64,000 nucleotides of DNA from Hyphomicrobiaceae bacterium (GTDB lineage: Bacteria; Pseudomonadota; Alphaproteobacteria; Rhizobiales; Hyphomicrobiaceae), in assembly GCA_022842785.1 (NCBI GenBank), contig JALHOW010000001.1, positions 930,001 through 994,000 of the forward strand. The letters are read 5' to 3'. Each line of letters begins with the position of its first letter. Positions within the stretch are counted from its first letter, which is position 1. Of this stretch, positions 35,308-44,730 are shown piece by piece. Position numbers and translations under genes: made by a program. The notes beneath the pieces were generated by a model that ran no database searches, had not been told where the DNA came from, and saw nothing but the letters and a program-made list of their open reading frames with translations.

Positions 35308-35865
35308 TCAGCGGGCCTTACGGCTGACGAGTTCATTCAGCCACGCCAGCACCTCGCGCGGGTGTGCGTCGGGCGGATGCACGGGATAGAATGTGCGCAC
35401 GATGCGACCATTGTGGATCGCGATCGTCAGTCGCGTCAGATACACGGTGCCGCCCGTCTCGAATGTCGGCAGCTCGAGGGCTTCACGCAGCCGCCCCTCA
35501 GCGTCGCTCGCGAGCGCGAACGGCAGCGTCATGCGCTCCGCGAATTCGCGCTGCCATTCCGTTGCCTGTCCCGAGACACCGAACACATGCACGGACATCT
35601 GCTCGAAGGCGCGATAGAGATTGCGGAAACCTTCTGCTTCCGGCGTCGATCCATGAGCGCCTGGAATGTCATCCCAGCCCGGTGGATTTGAGAGACCCGG
35701 CTGTCCGGTCCACGGATAGACGAACAGGATTGCCCAGCCTTCGAGCGTGCCGAAGTTGACCTCGCCACCCTCTGTGGTCGCAAGCGCGATGTCCGGCATT
35801 GCGCGACCACGCACGAGATGACGCGCCCGCCCATCATCGACTTGTGCGGGGAATGGCCACGTCAT
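35308..35865 (-). CDS. Peroxiredoxin-like protein without cysteine
   Basis: 185 residues from the ATG at 35863-35865, coupled to the upstream acetyltransferase by a 4-base overlap. The thioredoxin-fold peroxiredoxin layout is clear: VNFGTLEGWAILFVYPWTGQPG, GWDDIPGAHGSTPEAEGFRNLY, VFGVSGQ, LPFALASDAEGRL and IVRTFYPVHPPDAHPREVLAWL. In relatives I recall, the IPGA segment reads GCTPQSC; here both cysteines are replaced and the whole protein has no Cys. It therefore cannot act as a thiol peroxidase and may be a binding or structural derivative. The gene call is firm; the function is open. Confidence 0.8.
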   Translation of the reverse strand: MTWPFPAQVDDGRARHLVRGRAMPDIALATTEGGEVNFGTLEGWAILFVYPWTGQPGLSNPPGWDDIPGAHGSTPEAEGFRNLYRAFEQMSVHVFGVSGQATEWQREFAERMTLPFALASDAEGRLREALELPTFETGGTVYLTRLTIAIHNGRIVRTFYPVHPPDAHPREVLAWLNELVSRKAR

Positions 35866-36653
35866 CGCCGCACGGCCTCGCCGAGATATCGATAGTGGTA
35901 CGTACCCGCAGCGGTGTAGCCGAGCGCGGCATAGAGGCCTTGTGCGGGCAGGTTCGTCGTCACCGCCTGAAGTCCGATCGTGTGCGCGCCCTGCGAAGCG
36001 CCCCAGGCTTCGAGCGCCGACATGGCCGCCGAAGCTGCGCCCTGGCGCCGGGCCGACGCTGACGTACCCACGCATTCGGCGATCACTGCATCCTCGTGCA
36101 GCACACCGAGCGCCGTCGCGATCGTCTCGCCGTTGAGGCGTGCCTCGGCGAACGTACAGGGCGCAGGCACGCGCGCGAGAATCGCTTCCGCAAAAGGTCG
36201 ACGATCGAGCGTGATATTGCCGAGATAGACCGCCAGCCATCCTTGCGAAGGTCTCGCGTTGAGGACGACGTGCTCCGACATGGCAGCGGATGCCACGGGC
36301 TTGACGAGCGTCGTCACGGGATCATGGATCACATAGCCACGCGCTTCGAGACGCGCATCGAGATCACCGGGCTCGGAGAGTGGAAAGCCGACCTGAAAGC
36401 GTACAGGCGCGCCGCGTTTACGGTAGAGGCGTTCGATCTCGTCGATCGTGCGCTCGATATCGCGGCCGCGATAATGAAGCGCGGAGACGGAGTTCGCGCG
36501 TTGCGAGCCGCCACCCGAGTAACGCCACAGCCAGCCATCGACATCGCGCGTTTCACCCGCAGGCCAGGCGCGCACCGCGGCGCCCTCGATGGCCAGCAAC
36601 CGCTCACGCTCGGTCGGTGTGCCGGCTGCGCGCGCTCCAGCCTCCCGCGTCAT
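35862..36653 (-). CDS. GNAT family N-acetyltransferase
   Basis: 263 residues from the ATG at 36651-36653; a GTG one codon upstream is also possible. The acetyl-CoA loop is seen in the C-terminal half: ECVGTSASARRQGAASAAMSALEAWGASQGAHTIGLQAVTTNLPAQGLYAALGYTAAG, a standard GNAT motif A/B. The N-terminal half is a degenerate GNAT-like domain. The substrate is unknown. It sits between smpB and the peroxiredoxin-like gene with overlapping ends. Confidence 0.82.
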   Translation of the reverse strand: MTREAGARAAGTPTERERLLAIEGAAVRAWPAGETRDVDGWLWRYSGGGSQRANSVSALHYRGRDIERTIDEIERLYRKRGAPVRFQVGFPLSEPGDLDARLEARGYVIHDPVTTLVKPVASAAMSEHVVLNARPSQGWLAVYLGNITLDRRPFAEAILARVPAPCTFAEARLNGETIATALGVLHEDAVIAECVGTSASARRQGAASAAMSALEAWGASQGAHTIGLQAVTTNLPAQGLYAALGYTAAGTYHYRYLGEAVRR

Positions 36654-37129
36654 CACCCCTTTTCCCGCATGAGCCGTGCCTTCTGGCGCTGCCAGTCGCG
36701 CTTGGCCGAAGTCTCGCGCTTGTCGTGCAGCTTCTTGCCCTTCGCGAGACCGAGCTTGAGCTTCGCGCGACCGCGCGCATTGAAGTAGATCTCGAGGGGG
36801 ATAAGCGTCATGCCCTCGCGCTGCACGGCCTGGGAAAGCTTGTCGATCTCACGACGATGCATGAGGAGCGGACGCGGACGGCGCGGCGCGTGCTGAAAGA
36901 AGCTTCCCGCGAGCTGATACTCGGGAATGTAGGCATTCACGAGCACGAACCCGCCGCCCTCGGCGGAGGCATAGCTCTCAACGATGTTGGCTTGGCCCTT
37001 GCGCAGGGACTTCACCTCGGTCCCGGTGAGCGAGATGCCGGCCTCGAACGTATCCTCGATGAAATACTCGAAGCGGGCGCGCCGGTTCTCGGCGACCACC
37101 TTGCGGTCGTCATCATCCTTCTTCGACAT
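36653..37129 (-). CDS. smpB: SsrA-binding protein SmpB
   Basis: 158 residues from [10 protein letters not shown] (ATG at 37127-37129); the longer ORF runs into the dapA terminator. Motifs: [37 protein letters not shown] and the C-terminal [24 protein letters not shown]. SmpB delivers tmRNA to stalled ribosomes. The tmRNA gene itself is not in the window. Confidence 0.95.
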   Translation of the reverse strand: MSKKDDDDRKVVAENRRARFEYFIEDTFEAGISLTGTEVKSLRKGQANIVESYASAEGGGFVLVNAYIPEYQLAGSFFQHAPRRPRPLLMHRREIDKLSQAVQREGMTLIPLEIYFNARGRAKLKLGLAKGKKLHDKRETSAKRDWQRQKARLMREKG

Positions 37130-37163
37130 GATCCATGCTTCTCGTATGTGTCCCAAAAACATT

Positions 37164-37194
37164 CGGGCTGCCCGCACTATATAGGGGCAGCCCG
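37164..37194 (-). terminator. Intrinsic terminator after dapA
   Basis: On the minus strand GGGCTGCCC and GGGCAGCCC form a strong stem with an 11-base loop, then GAATGTTTTT. It separates dapA from smpB. Confidence 0.85.
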
Positions 37195-37220
37195 ATCCGT
37201 TGGACACTGGAGTGTTGTTG

Positions 37221-38114
37221 CTACTCGGCAGCCTTGATCTCGAGCAGCCCCGCGTGCGCGAGCGCGGCATCGACGGCCTTCTTGCCCGCATCGCCGAGCG
37301 GCGCCAGCGGCAGGCGGCATTCCGGGCTCTCGATCAAGCCGAGGCGCCATGCGGCGTATTTCACCGGAGTCGGGTTGGTCTCGCAGAACAGCGCATCGTG
37401 CAGCGGCATGAGCACGTCCTGGATTTCCAACGCGCGGCGGAAATCGCCGGCGAGGCAGGCATTCTGGAACTCCGCGCAGAGTTTCGGCGCGACATTCGAC
37501 GTCACCGAGATTGCACCAGTGCCACCATGGGCCATGAAGCCGAGTGCCGTCGCATCCTCGCCAGTGAGCGCGGCATAGGGCTTGCGGATCAGCAGGCGGT
37601 GCTGCGACTGGCGCTCCATCTTGGAGGTCGCATCCTTCATGCCACCGAAGTTTTTGAGCTCCGAGATCCGCGCCATGGTCTGTGCGGAGATGTCGACGAC
37701 CGTGCGACCCGGCACGTTGTAGACGATGAAGGGCAGGTCTACCGCGTCGCTGATGGCCTTGAAATGGAGGAAAAGCCCCTCCTGCGTCGGCTTGTTGTAG
37801 TAGCCCGTCGAATGCAGGGCCGCATCGGCACCCGCCTTCTTCGCGAATTCCGTGAGCTCGATGGCCTCCTCGGTGGAGTTCGAACCGGCGCCCGCAATCA
37901 CAGGGACGCGCTTCCTCGCCGTTCGAACGCACAGCTCGACGACGTGCATATGCTCGTCGTGGCTCAGCGTCGGGGTCTCGCCCGTGGTACCGACGGGGAC
38001 CAGACCGTGAGAGCCCTGCGCGATCTGCCAGTCGACGAAGCGCTGGAAGCTCTGGTCGTCGACTTTGTTGTTTTTGAACGGCGTGACCAGCGCTGTGAAC
38101 GAACCTTTGAACAT
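37221..38114 (-). CDS. dapA: 4-hydroxy-tetrahydrodipicolinate synthase
   Basis: 297 residues from the ATG at 38112-38114, with GGAGGAAAA before it. Landmarks: [30 protein letters not shown], the Tyr in VYNVPGRT, and the Schiff-base lysine in GGMKDAT. It condenses pyruvate with aspartate semialdehyde in lysine and diaminopimelate synthesis. It is divergent from the lytic transglycosylase gene, so both act in cell-wall metabolism from one intergenic region. Confidence 0.93.
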   Translation of the reverse strand: MFKGSFTALVTPFKNNKVDDQSFQRFVDWQIAQGSHGLVPVGTTGETPTLSHDEHMHVVELCVRTARKRVPVIAGAGSNSTEEAIELTEFAKKAGADAALHSTGYYNKPTQEGLFLHFKAISDAVDLPFIVYNVPGRTVVDISAQTMARISELKNFGGMKDATSKMERQSQHRLLIRKPYAALTGEDATALGFMAHGGTGAISVTSNVAPKLCAEFQNACLAGDFRRALEIQDVLMPLHDALFCETNPTPVKYAAWRLGLIESPECRLPLAPLGDAGKKAVDAALAHAGLLEIKAAE

Positions 38115-38295
38115 GGTTTTCCTCCGCTCGTTGCTCGCTGTTGCACGCCGCGACGCCCGCCTGTGGCACAAAATACCAAGGCCCGCGCTCGCCGATCCCT
38201 AGGCCGACAAGGCGCAGCACTCGCTAACGTGGTTTCTGTATGTCACATTTCGGACCTGCCCGAAAGACTGCACGTTTCATGCCTATGCTGATCCG

Positions 38296-40695
38296 ATGCG
38301 CAGAGATAACGATTCGATAAAGCCAGCCCTGGGAACATACGGAATGGCGGACACCGCAAGGCCAGCACGGCACTTTGGCCGGGTCGGCGCGTGCCCATGG
38401 CGCGTCATCGGCACCCTCACCGCGTTGCTCGTCGCCGCGCCGCCGCTTCTGACGGCCATCGTCAGCACAGCCAGCGCCCAGAGCAGCGATAAAAACGTCA
38501 AGTCCAAGCCTGCAGCCGCGAAGGCCGCGCCAAAGAACGCCCCAGCCAAAGCATCCAAGGACGCAAAGCCGCCGCTGCCGGACCCAAGCCCCAAGCGGAC
38601 TGCGGAAGCGCAACCGACCGCTGTTGACGAGGACGGCGGGCCGGCCCCACCTCCGAAAGCTGCGGCCGTTGTCCGCGCCGCTGTCCCGAATTCACCCGAG
38701 GCGGACTATTTCGCCGCCATGGACAAGCTCATCACGCCGCTGCGCGACAACCGGCTGCCGGCGGCGGATGTCCAAAACCTCAAGAATGCGCTCGGCGCGG
38801 TCGATCGGAACGATCCCGTGGAGGCGAATGAGCACGCCGTGAAACTCGGCGAGCCCGCACTGCGCACACTCGTCAGGTGGTACGCACTTCGCACGGGTGC
38901 AGGCGCGCCGGCGGACTACACCAGGTTTCTGGCCGAGAACCCAGCCTGGCCGGACGCTAGCCTGTTGAGGCGGCGCTCGGAGCAGCAGCTTCTCTCCGCC
39001 GGCGGTCCCGCCAAGGAGATCACCGCGTTCTTCGGATCGAATCCGCCGCTGTCCGGTGCCGGCACGATCGCGCTTGCCTCCGCCCACTTGGCGCTTGGTG
39101 ATGAGGCGCGCGCCAAGGAAATGGCCGTCAAGGCTTGGCGCGAGCACGACATCCCCGCGTCGTCCGAGACGGGCTTCCTCGCGCGCTTCGAGCGCTTCCT
39201 GACACCTGCCGACCATCGTCGTCGGCTCGACACGCTCCTGATCGATGAGGGCCGCTTTGCTGCCCAACGCACACCGCGGGTTGCAGCGGCACGTCGCCTG
39301 TTGCCGAAGTTTCAAGACGTCGAGCGCAAAAAGGCGGAGGCGCGCATTGCCGTCTACGCCCGCGCCGGCAATGCCGCAAAGCTCATGGCGAGCCTGCCCG
39401 CGAGCGCCAAGGAACCGGCCTCGGTCGATTGGGGCCTACTCTTCCAACGGGTTCAGCTCGCCCGCAGCCAGGGCAAGGAGGACGAGGTCGCGCGTCTCTT
39501 GCGCCTCGCACCGAATGACGCTGCCCTGCTCGTCGATCCCGATGCCTGGTGGCTGCACCGGCGCTGGGCCATCTACGAGTATCTCGGCGCCGGTCGCTAC
39601 AAGGATGCCTACGACATCGCGCGCGCCCCGGGACCACTCACGGTCAACCCGATCAAGGATGCAACCTTCCTCGCGGGCTGGATCGCCCTCCGCCATCTCA
39701 AGGATACGAAGGGTGCGGTGCCGCATCTCGAGGCGTCACGCGAGAATGCCGATGGGCCGCTGAGCGCCGCCCGCGGCAACTACTGGCTCGCCCGCGCTCA
39801 CGAGGCACTCGGGCAGAAGTCGGAAGCGACGCGCTTCTACGGAGAAGCGGCCGCGCGCGTCGATACCTTCCACGGCGCACTCGCGCGCCAGAAGCTCAAT
39901 CCCGGCCCCCTCGATGCGCCCATTCCCCTACCGGCCATGCCCTCGGCAGCCGTGGCCGACAGCTTCAATGGCAATCCACTGCTGCGTGCGGCCATGTTCG
40001 CGCACCACGCCGATGTCGGCCGCGGCATCACGCGCATCATCGTCGCGCATCTGCGCTCGACGCTGAAGAGCGAGGCCGAGGTCGCGATGCTCGCCCATCT
40101 CGCCAATGCGATCGGCGATCATCAGATGGCCGTGCGTGTCGGCAAGACCGGCGTCGCGCGCGACATGAACCTCTATGCCTACTCCTATCCCGTGCATCCA
40201 TTCCCTGAGTACAAGCCGCTCCGTGAATCGCCGGAGCGCGCATTGCTGCTCGCCATCGTTCGCCAGGAGAGCGAGTTCAACCCGGAGATCGTCTCGCACG
40301 CCGGAGCGCGCGGGCTCATGCAGGTCATGCCGATCACGGCGCGGCACATCTGCCGTGATCACAAGATCAAATGCGACATCCCGCGGCTGCTCACGGACAC
40401 GAGCTACAATGCCATGATCGGCAGCGCTTACATCGGTGATCGCAAGAAGGAGTTCGACGGCAGCTACGTGCTGACGCTCGCGGGCTACAATGCGGGCCCC
40501 GGCCGTGCGCGCCAGTGGATGCGCCGCTTCGGCGATCCGCGCACGAAGGACGTCGATGCGATCGATTGGATCGAGATGATCCCGTTCGAGGAGACGCGCG
40601 ACTACGTCAAGAAGGTGCTCTCGAACATTCAGATGTATCGCGCCCGTCTCGGCGAGAAGACGCCCGTACGGCTCGTGTCGGATCTGAAGCGGTAG
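38296..40695 (+). CDS. Soluble lytic murein transglycosylase
   Basis: 799 residues. A signal peptide (IGTLTALLVAAPPLLTAIVSTASA; a start at residue 17 would also serve) is followed by a Lys/Ala/Pro-rich linker. A long alpha-helical superhelix occupies ~130-640. The C-terminal SLT domain holds the catalytic Glu in AIVRQESEFNPEIVSHAGARGLMQVMP, then GSAYIGD and AGYNAGPGRARQW. It cleaves peptidoglycan to 1,6-anhydromuropeptides in the periplasm. Confidence 0.9.
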   Translation: MRRDNDSIKPALGTYGMADTARPARHFGRVGACPWRVIGTLTALLVAAPPLLTAIVSTASAQSSDKNVKSKPAAAKAAPKNAPAKASKDAKPPLPDPSPKRTAEAQPTAVDEDGGPAPPPKAAAVVRAAVPNSPEADYFAAMDKLITPLRDNRLPAADVQNLKNALGAVDRNDPVEANEHAVKLGEPALRTLVRWYALRTGAGAPADYTRFLAENPAWPDASLLRRRSEQQLLSAGGPAKEITAFFGSNPPLSGAGTIALASAHLALGDEARAKEMAVKAWREHDIPASSETGFLARFERFLTPADHRRRLDTLLIDEGRFAAQRTPRVAAARRLLPKFQDVERKKAEARIAVYARAGNAAKLMASLPASAKEPASVDWGLLFQRVQLARSQGKEDEVARLLRLAPNDAALLVDPDAWWLHRRWAIYEYLGAGRYKDAYDIARAPGPLTVNPIKDATFLAGWIALRHLKDTKGAVPHLEASRENADGPLSAARGNYWLARAHEALGQKSEATRFYGEAAARVDTFHGALARQKLNPGPLDAPIPLPAMPSAAVADSFNGNPLLRAAMFAHHADVGRGITRIIVAHLRSTLKSEAEVAMLAHLANAIGDHQMAVRVGKTGVARDMNLYAYSYPVHPFPEYKPLRESPERALLLAIVRQESEFNPEIVSHAGARGLMQVMPITARHICRDHKIKCDIPRLLTDTSYNAMIGSAYIGDRKKEFDGSYVLTLAGYNAGPGRARQWMRRFGDPRTKDVDAIDWIEMIPFEETRDYVKKVLSNIQMYRARLGEKTPVRLVSDLKR

Positions 40696-40697
40696 GC

Positions 40698-41456
40698 CTA
40701 CTTGCAGCGCGAGAGGAAGCCGCGATCATAGTGGAAATGATCGCGATGGAGCGCATTGAACTCCGGCCCGATCGCGACGCGGAAATAGCGGCACGCGCGC
40801 GCGTGGATCTCGCGCAGAAAGCGTGCTTCCGACCCCGATCCCGACCAGTGACGCAGGACACTGATCTGGCGTCCGTTGGCCAGTGTGAAAGCAGCGATGT
40901 CGAGTGCATTGGCCGTCGCGTGCTCGCTGCGCACATCGGACCACGTCTTGCGACCACGTATATTGCGGCAAGCGAAAGTCCCCATCTGCTGGACCGAGGC
41001 CACCCGCGAGCCGAAGATCTCTTGGGCCAGAGGCTGCACGTCGTGCGCCATCCACATAGCAATACCGGCCGCAACCTCGCACGACACCGTGCCGACGCTG
41101 AGCGCCGCGCCGCCCGCATTCAAGATGCGCACGGCATTCTCCCAGCCACACCCATCCTTTATCGGGTTGTCGCGCACGGGTGCGGCCGCGATAACAGGCC
41201 CGCGCAGGACGCGGCTACATAGCTCGCGGTCACGTTTCAACTCGGCAATGCGCCAGTCGACGAACCAGGCATTGGACACACTGAGATCGAGCGCCGGCAG
41301 CGGGCTCAGGGCCGGCGGCAGCACGCCCTGGCGCATGACGAGAAAAAAACCGACGGCGAGAAAGCCCAACAGCAAGGTGATGCGTACGCGCGGCGCGCGC
41401 CTGCGCCGCTTGCCGGCCGTCGTGCTCGATTGATCCGATTTATGCTCGGCATCCAC
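40698..41456 (-). CDS. Extensin-like family protein, membrane anchored
   Basis: 252 residues from a GTG. After a basic stretch comes one membrane segment (ITLLLGFLAVGFFLVM, ~27-42), so the rest is periplasmic. The C-terminal domain has the extensin-like pattern: CGWENAVRILNAGG, SCEVAAGIAMWMAHDVQPLAQ, SEHATANALDIAAF and LHRDHFHYDRG. The His/Asp/His positions recall M15-type peptidases, and several Cys pairs are present. The role is likely in the cell wall. Confidence 0.82.
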   Translation of the reverse strand: MDAEHKSDQSSTTAGKRRRRAPRVRITLLLGFLAVGFFLVMRQGVLPPALSPLPALDLSVSNAWFVDWRIAELKRDRELCSRVLRGPVIAAAPVRDNPIKDGCGWENAVRILNAGGAALSVGTVSCEVAAGIAMWMAHDVQPLAQEIFGSRVASVQQMGTFACRNIRGRKTWSDVRSEHATANALDIAAFTLANGRQISVLRHWSGSGSEARFLREIHARACRYFRVAIGPEFNALHRDHFHYDRGFLSRCK

Positions 41457-41489
41457 CCGGTAACGCGCCCCCGCATCCCCTGACGGTCT

Positions 41490-42413
41490 TCAATAGCGCG
41501 TGCCGCCATAGAGACACAACGGGTCGAGCACGGGCGTTTCGCGCGGACCTTCCTTGCGCACGGCGAGGGCCAGCAACTTCTCCCTCAACTCGCGCGCGCC
41601 AACTGGTTGCTGCTGGCCATGTTGTGCGCAGGCCGCGAGACCGGCTGCCAGTGCAACAGCCTCTGTGGCATCCGCGGCCGTCGGCACAATGCCGGGAAAC
41701 CATGAGCCCCCGCGCCCCAGCATCAAGGCATCGATGCGCGGCGCACCGGGCCGTGCGAGCGTGCCGCGCTCCATCGTTTCGTTCACAGCGGCAACGATCA
41801 GCGCGCCCTTGAGATTGAGCGCGGCAGGAAATTGCACCCGCCCCTGCGCCACGGCATCGGCATCACCAGCGGGCAGGATCAGCAGATGATCGGGCACCTG
41901 ATCGGCGGCCTGCTGGAAGAATTCCCAGGTCTCGCGGCTCTCGCCCCAGAGCGGTATGGCCACGATGCGTGCCGGCGTCGAGCCCGTAAAGGCGAGCGCC
42001 CGCGCCAGCATGACCTTGTCCTTGGGATCGACGCGCACCGGCACGAGGCGGGCGTGGCGGTAGGTCGAGAGAATACGGCGCGCAAGGAGCGTGTCGACGG
42101 CACCGTCGTGGTTCTCGGGCAACGCGGTGGCTGCGTAGGGCCGGTTGTCGTTGTCGATGAGGTCAAGGCCGATGATGTCGCCCTCGCCGTCGCGCGCGAG
42201 CCGGTCCTTGATCTCGGGATGTGTATAGTCGATGCCCGTCGCTATGAGCGCGATCGCGATGCCGCCTGGATCGACGCCCGGCGGCACAGGGGGCTTCACA
42301 CGCTGGGCCTGCGCCAACGCCGTCTCACAGAGCGCAAAGGCGAGTACGATGGCGGCACACGCCCCCACGTACCGCTTCACCCGCCCCAGCTCGAAGGCCT
42401 CGCCGCCGTTCAT
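41490..42413 (-). CDS. Subtilisin-like (S8) protein lacking the serine motif, secreted
   Basis: 307 residues with a signal peptide (YVGACAAIVLAFALCETALAQ). The S8 fold is recognisable: IAIALIATGIDYTHPEIKDRL gives the Asp motif, and ENHDGAVDTLLA may retain the His. The oxyanion region ILPAGDADAVAQGRVQFPAALNLKGALIVAAVNE has Asp where Asn is usual. The expected GTSxAAP segment reads PTAADATEAVALAAG, without the Ser. It is thus probably a pseudoprotease. Its start overlaps the mobA stop by 4 bases. A second S8 gene with an intact GTSFAAP lies at the window end. Confidence 0.7.
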   Translation of the reverse strand: MNGGEAFELGRVKRYVGACAAIVLAFALCETALAQAQRVKPPVPPGVDPGGIAIALIATGIDYTHPEIKDRLARDGEGDIIGLDLIDNDNRPYAATALPENHDGAVDTLLARRILSTYRHARLVPVRVDPKDKVMLARALAFTGSTPARIVAIPLWGESRETWEFFQQAADQVPDHLLILPAGDADAVAQGRVQFPAALNLKGALIVAAVNETMERGTLARPGAPRIDALMLGRGGSWFPGIVPTAADATEAVALAAGLAACAQHGQQQPVGARELREKLLALAVRKEGPRETPVLDPLCLYGGTRY

Positions 42414-43060
42414 GCCTGGGTCTCGTGCTGCTTCAGGAGTTGCATCAACGCCTCCGCCTCAGCCAGATCTGCCGGGGTATTCACGTTCATGAACGGGTCG
42501 ACGGTACCACCTGTGACCTCGATGAGCGAAAAATCGACCACTCTTGCGCCCTGCATCTCAACCCAACGCTGCACCCGCCGCTCACCCGTCGCCAGTGCCC
42601 GAGAGAGATCTTCAGTGATGCCGAGCGGCCACAATGCGGCAACGGGGTGCGACTGACCGTCCGATCGCGCGACCACAATGCCGTCGCCGGGCCCCGAACC
42701 ACCGAGCAACCGCGCAACGAGATCCAACGGTATGAACGGCGCATCGCTCGCGACAGTTGCAACATGGCTCGCCCAGATATCGCCAGCCCAGCGCAAGGCG
42801 GCCAGAATACCGGCCAGCGGCCCAGGGAAATCCGGCGTCTGATCAGCAATCACGGGGAGGCCGAAAGCCGCAAACCGCGCCGGATCGCCGTTGGCATTGA
42901 TGGCAACGCGAGCGACCTGCGGGGCGAAGCGCGCGAGCACATGCGCCATCATGGGCTGGCCAGCGAGATCGAGAAATGCCTTCTCACGCCCGCCCATGCG
43001 CAGCGAGCGCCCGCCAGCGAGCACGACGCCGACTATGCCTTCACTAGCTGTCCGGCTCAT
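42410..43060 (-). CDS. mobA: Molybdenum cofactor guanylyltransferase
   Basis: 216 residues. The nucleotide-binding start GVVLAGGRSLRMGGREKAFLDLAG, PDFPGPLAGILAAL and VASDAPFIPLDLV are those of MobA; the end FMNVNTPADLAEAEALM is typical. It adds GMP to molybdopterin for DMSO-reductase-type enzymes. The sulfite-oxidase-type protein in this window would use the unmodified cofactor, so the two are not directly linked. Confidence 0.92.
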   Translation of the reverse strand: MSRTASEGIVGVVLAGGRSLRMGGREKAFLDLAGQPMMAHVLARFAPQVARVAINANGDPARFAAFGLPVIADQTPDFPGPLAGILAALRWAGDIWASHVATVASDAPFIPLDLVARLLGGSGPGDGIVVARSDGQSHPVAALWPLGITEDLSRALATGERRVQRWVEMQGARVVDFSLIEVTGGTVDPFMNVNTPADLAEAEALMQLLKQHETQA

Positions 43061-43243
43061 TTACGCACTCTACCAGTGCCGACACCCGGCCCATAGCCAC
43101 CGCAGCCGATATGAGCCTGAAAGGTAAAGAAGCATTTACGCCACAGGTATGGGCCGTACGCTGCCTTGCGCACGCTGCCCTCTTCCCCGAGATTGGCGCG
43201 CCTCCCATGATTGCGCCGACCTTCCAGGATTGGACGGAGCCCC

Positions 43244-43561
43244 ATGCCCAGCACCGCTGCCCTGCTCCAGCACTGGTATTTCCATGTGCCGAACCTGATC
43301 CTCGCCGCGCTGATGTACCTGATGGCGACCTATTTCGTGCTCATGCTCGCGTTCGGCTGGACACAGCACGCGCAGGGCGCCTTCCTCCGGGTCTTCCACG
43401 GTGTCGTGAACCCTGTGCTGCGGACGGTGCGCTTTATCACACCGCGCATCGTGCCCAACGGGATCGTCCCCGTGCTCGCCGTCGTCTGGCTGGCGGCACT
43501 TCGCGTGCTGCTGTACTGGGGCGTCTCGCTGGCAGGCATCCGCCCGAGCATCGGAGCCTGA
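43244..43561 (+). CDS. YggT-like small membrane protein
   Basis: 105 residues from the ATG at 43244. Two to three membrane segments (HVPNLILAALMYLMATYFVLMLAFGW and IVPVLAVVWLAALRVLLYW) flank VVNPVLRTVRFITPRIVPNGIVPV, which resembles the proline-rich loop of YggT proteins. The resemblance is moderate. The next gene starts three bases after its stop, so the two form an operon. Confidence 0.6.
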   Translation: MPSTAALLQHWYFHVPNLILAALMYLMATYFVLMLAFGWTQHAQGAFLRVFHGVVNPVLRTVRFITPRIVPNGIVPVLAVVWLAALRVLLYWGVSLAGIRPSIGA

Positions 43562-43563
43562 AT

Positions 43564-43950
43564 ATGCACACGCACGACGCGCCGCAGTTCACCTTCGTGC
43601 GTCTCGTACTGCTCGCGGGGGTCATCTTCCTCGCGATCTTCAATGGAAACTGGCTTGCAAACTGGCAATGGCTTTCGGAGGGACGATGGTCGTCACCAGC
43701 CTTCGACCCGCTGCTTTTTTTGCTGACGCCCTTTCTCCGCGGCACACCGCTCGGCACGCAGATGGGCTTCTACTACACGACCGGCGTGTCGCTCTCGCTG
43801 CTGACGTTCATACTGTCGGGGCTACCGGCCGCGCTCTACGAGCGTCTCTTCCGTCGGAACACGAGCACCGTTGTTTCCATGCTCGTCTGGCTGGCCACGG
43901 CAGCACTCCTCACTTACCCTGCCTACAAGGCATGGCAGGAGGCCTTCTAA
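43564..43950 (+). CDS. Hypothetical membrane protein, partner of the YggT-like protein
   Basis: 128 residues with about three membrane segments (RLVLLAGVIFLAIFNGNWLANW, VSLSLLTFILSGLPAALYERL, VVSMLVWLATAALLTYPAY). It has no cysteines or recognisable motif. Only its tight spacing with the preceding gene suggests a shared role. Confidence 0.65.
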   Translation: MHTHDAPQFTFVRLVLLAGVIFLAIFNGNWLANWQWLSEGRWSSPAFDPLLFLLTPFLRGTPLGTQMGFYYTTGVSLSLLTFILSGLPAALYERLFRRNTSTVVSMLVWLATAALLTYPAYKAWQEAF

Positions 43951-43959
43951 CAGAACGGT

Positions 43960-44643
43960 TCAGCTCGCGAGCTTCGCCGCAGCTCGCGCGACGATGGCCG
44001 CACGTTCGGCCTGACGCTTCGCCGCGGACGATAGCGCCCGCTCGGTGACGACCGGCCCAGCGCCCTCGGGTGAGCCGGCATTGAAGGGCGGATGCGGATC
44101 GTACTCGATGCCGAGCTGAATGGCTTTCGCCAGATCCTCGCCGAAGGCCTCCGCCGCAACACGCAGTGCGAAATCTATGCCTGCCGTGACACCACCGCCC
44201 GTGATCACATTGCCATCGACGACGACGCGCTCCGCGACCGGCGTGGCGCCGAATGCGGAAAGCATCTCGCGGCTCATCCAGTGCGTCGCCGCGCGCCTGC
44301 CCTTGAGCAATCCCGCTGCGCCGAGCACGAGCGCGCCCGTGCATACGCTTGTTACATACCGCGCGCCCACCGCTTGCTTCTTGAGAAATGCCAGCGTCTC
44401 GGCATCCTCCATGAGCGGGTTCATGCCCGCCCCGCCCGGAACGCACACGAGATCGAGCTGCGGACAGTCCGCAAAGGTCGTATCGGGCACAATCCGCATA
44501 CCCCCACCCGCCTTGACGGGCTCAAGCGTCTTCCAGATGAGCCGCACCTCGGCCTCGGGAAACTTAGTGAAGACCTCGTAGGGCCCGGTCATGTCGAGCT
44601 GGGTGATGTCCGGGAATAGCAGGAGGCCAATCCGGAAGGGCAT
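43960..44643 (-). CDS. DJ-1/PfpI family protein (isonitrile hydratase-like)
   Basis: 227 residues from the ATG at 44641-44643; the longer ORF upstream is antisense to the dehalogenase gene. The glutamine-amidotransferase-like fold shows RIGLLLFPDITQLDMTGPYEVF, LVCVPGGAGMNPLMED, the nucleophile Cys in TSVCTGALVLGAAGLLKGRRATTHW-like sequence, and VITGGGVTAGIDFALRV. Length and motifs match cyclohexyl-isonitrile hydratases and the related AraC-type N-terminal domains. Substrate unproven. Confidence 0.85.
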   Translation of the reverse strand: MPFRIGLLLFPDITQLDMTGPYEVFTKFPEAEVRLIWKTLEPVKAGGGMRIVPDTTFADCPQLDLVCVPGGAGMNPLMEDAETLAFLKKQAVGARYVTSVCTGALVLGAAGLLKGRRAATHWMSREMLSAFGATPVAERVVVDGNVITGGGVTAGIDFALRVAAEAFGEDLAKAIQLGIEYDPHPPFNAGSPEGAGPVVTERALSSAAKRQAERAAIVARAAAKLAS

Positions 44644-44730
44644 GGTCTGTCTCCTTGATCTCGTCGCAGCTGAGGGCAACAATCCGCGCGCCCGAACACA
44701 ACCACGAACAAGCAGAATGGAGCAAGACCC

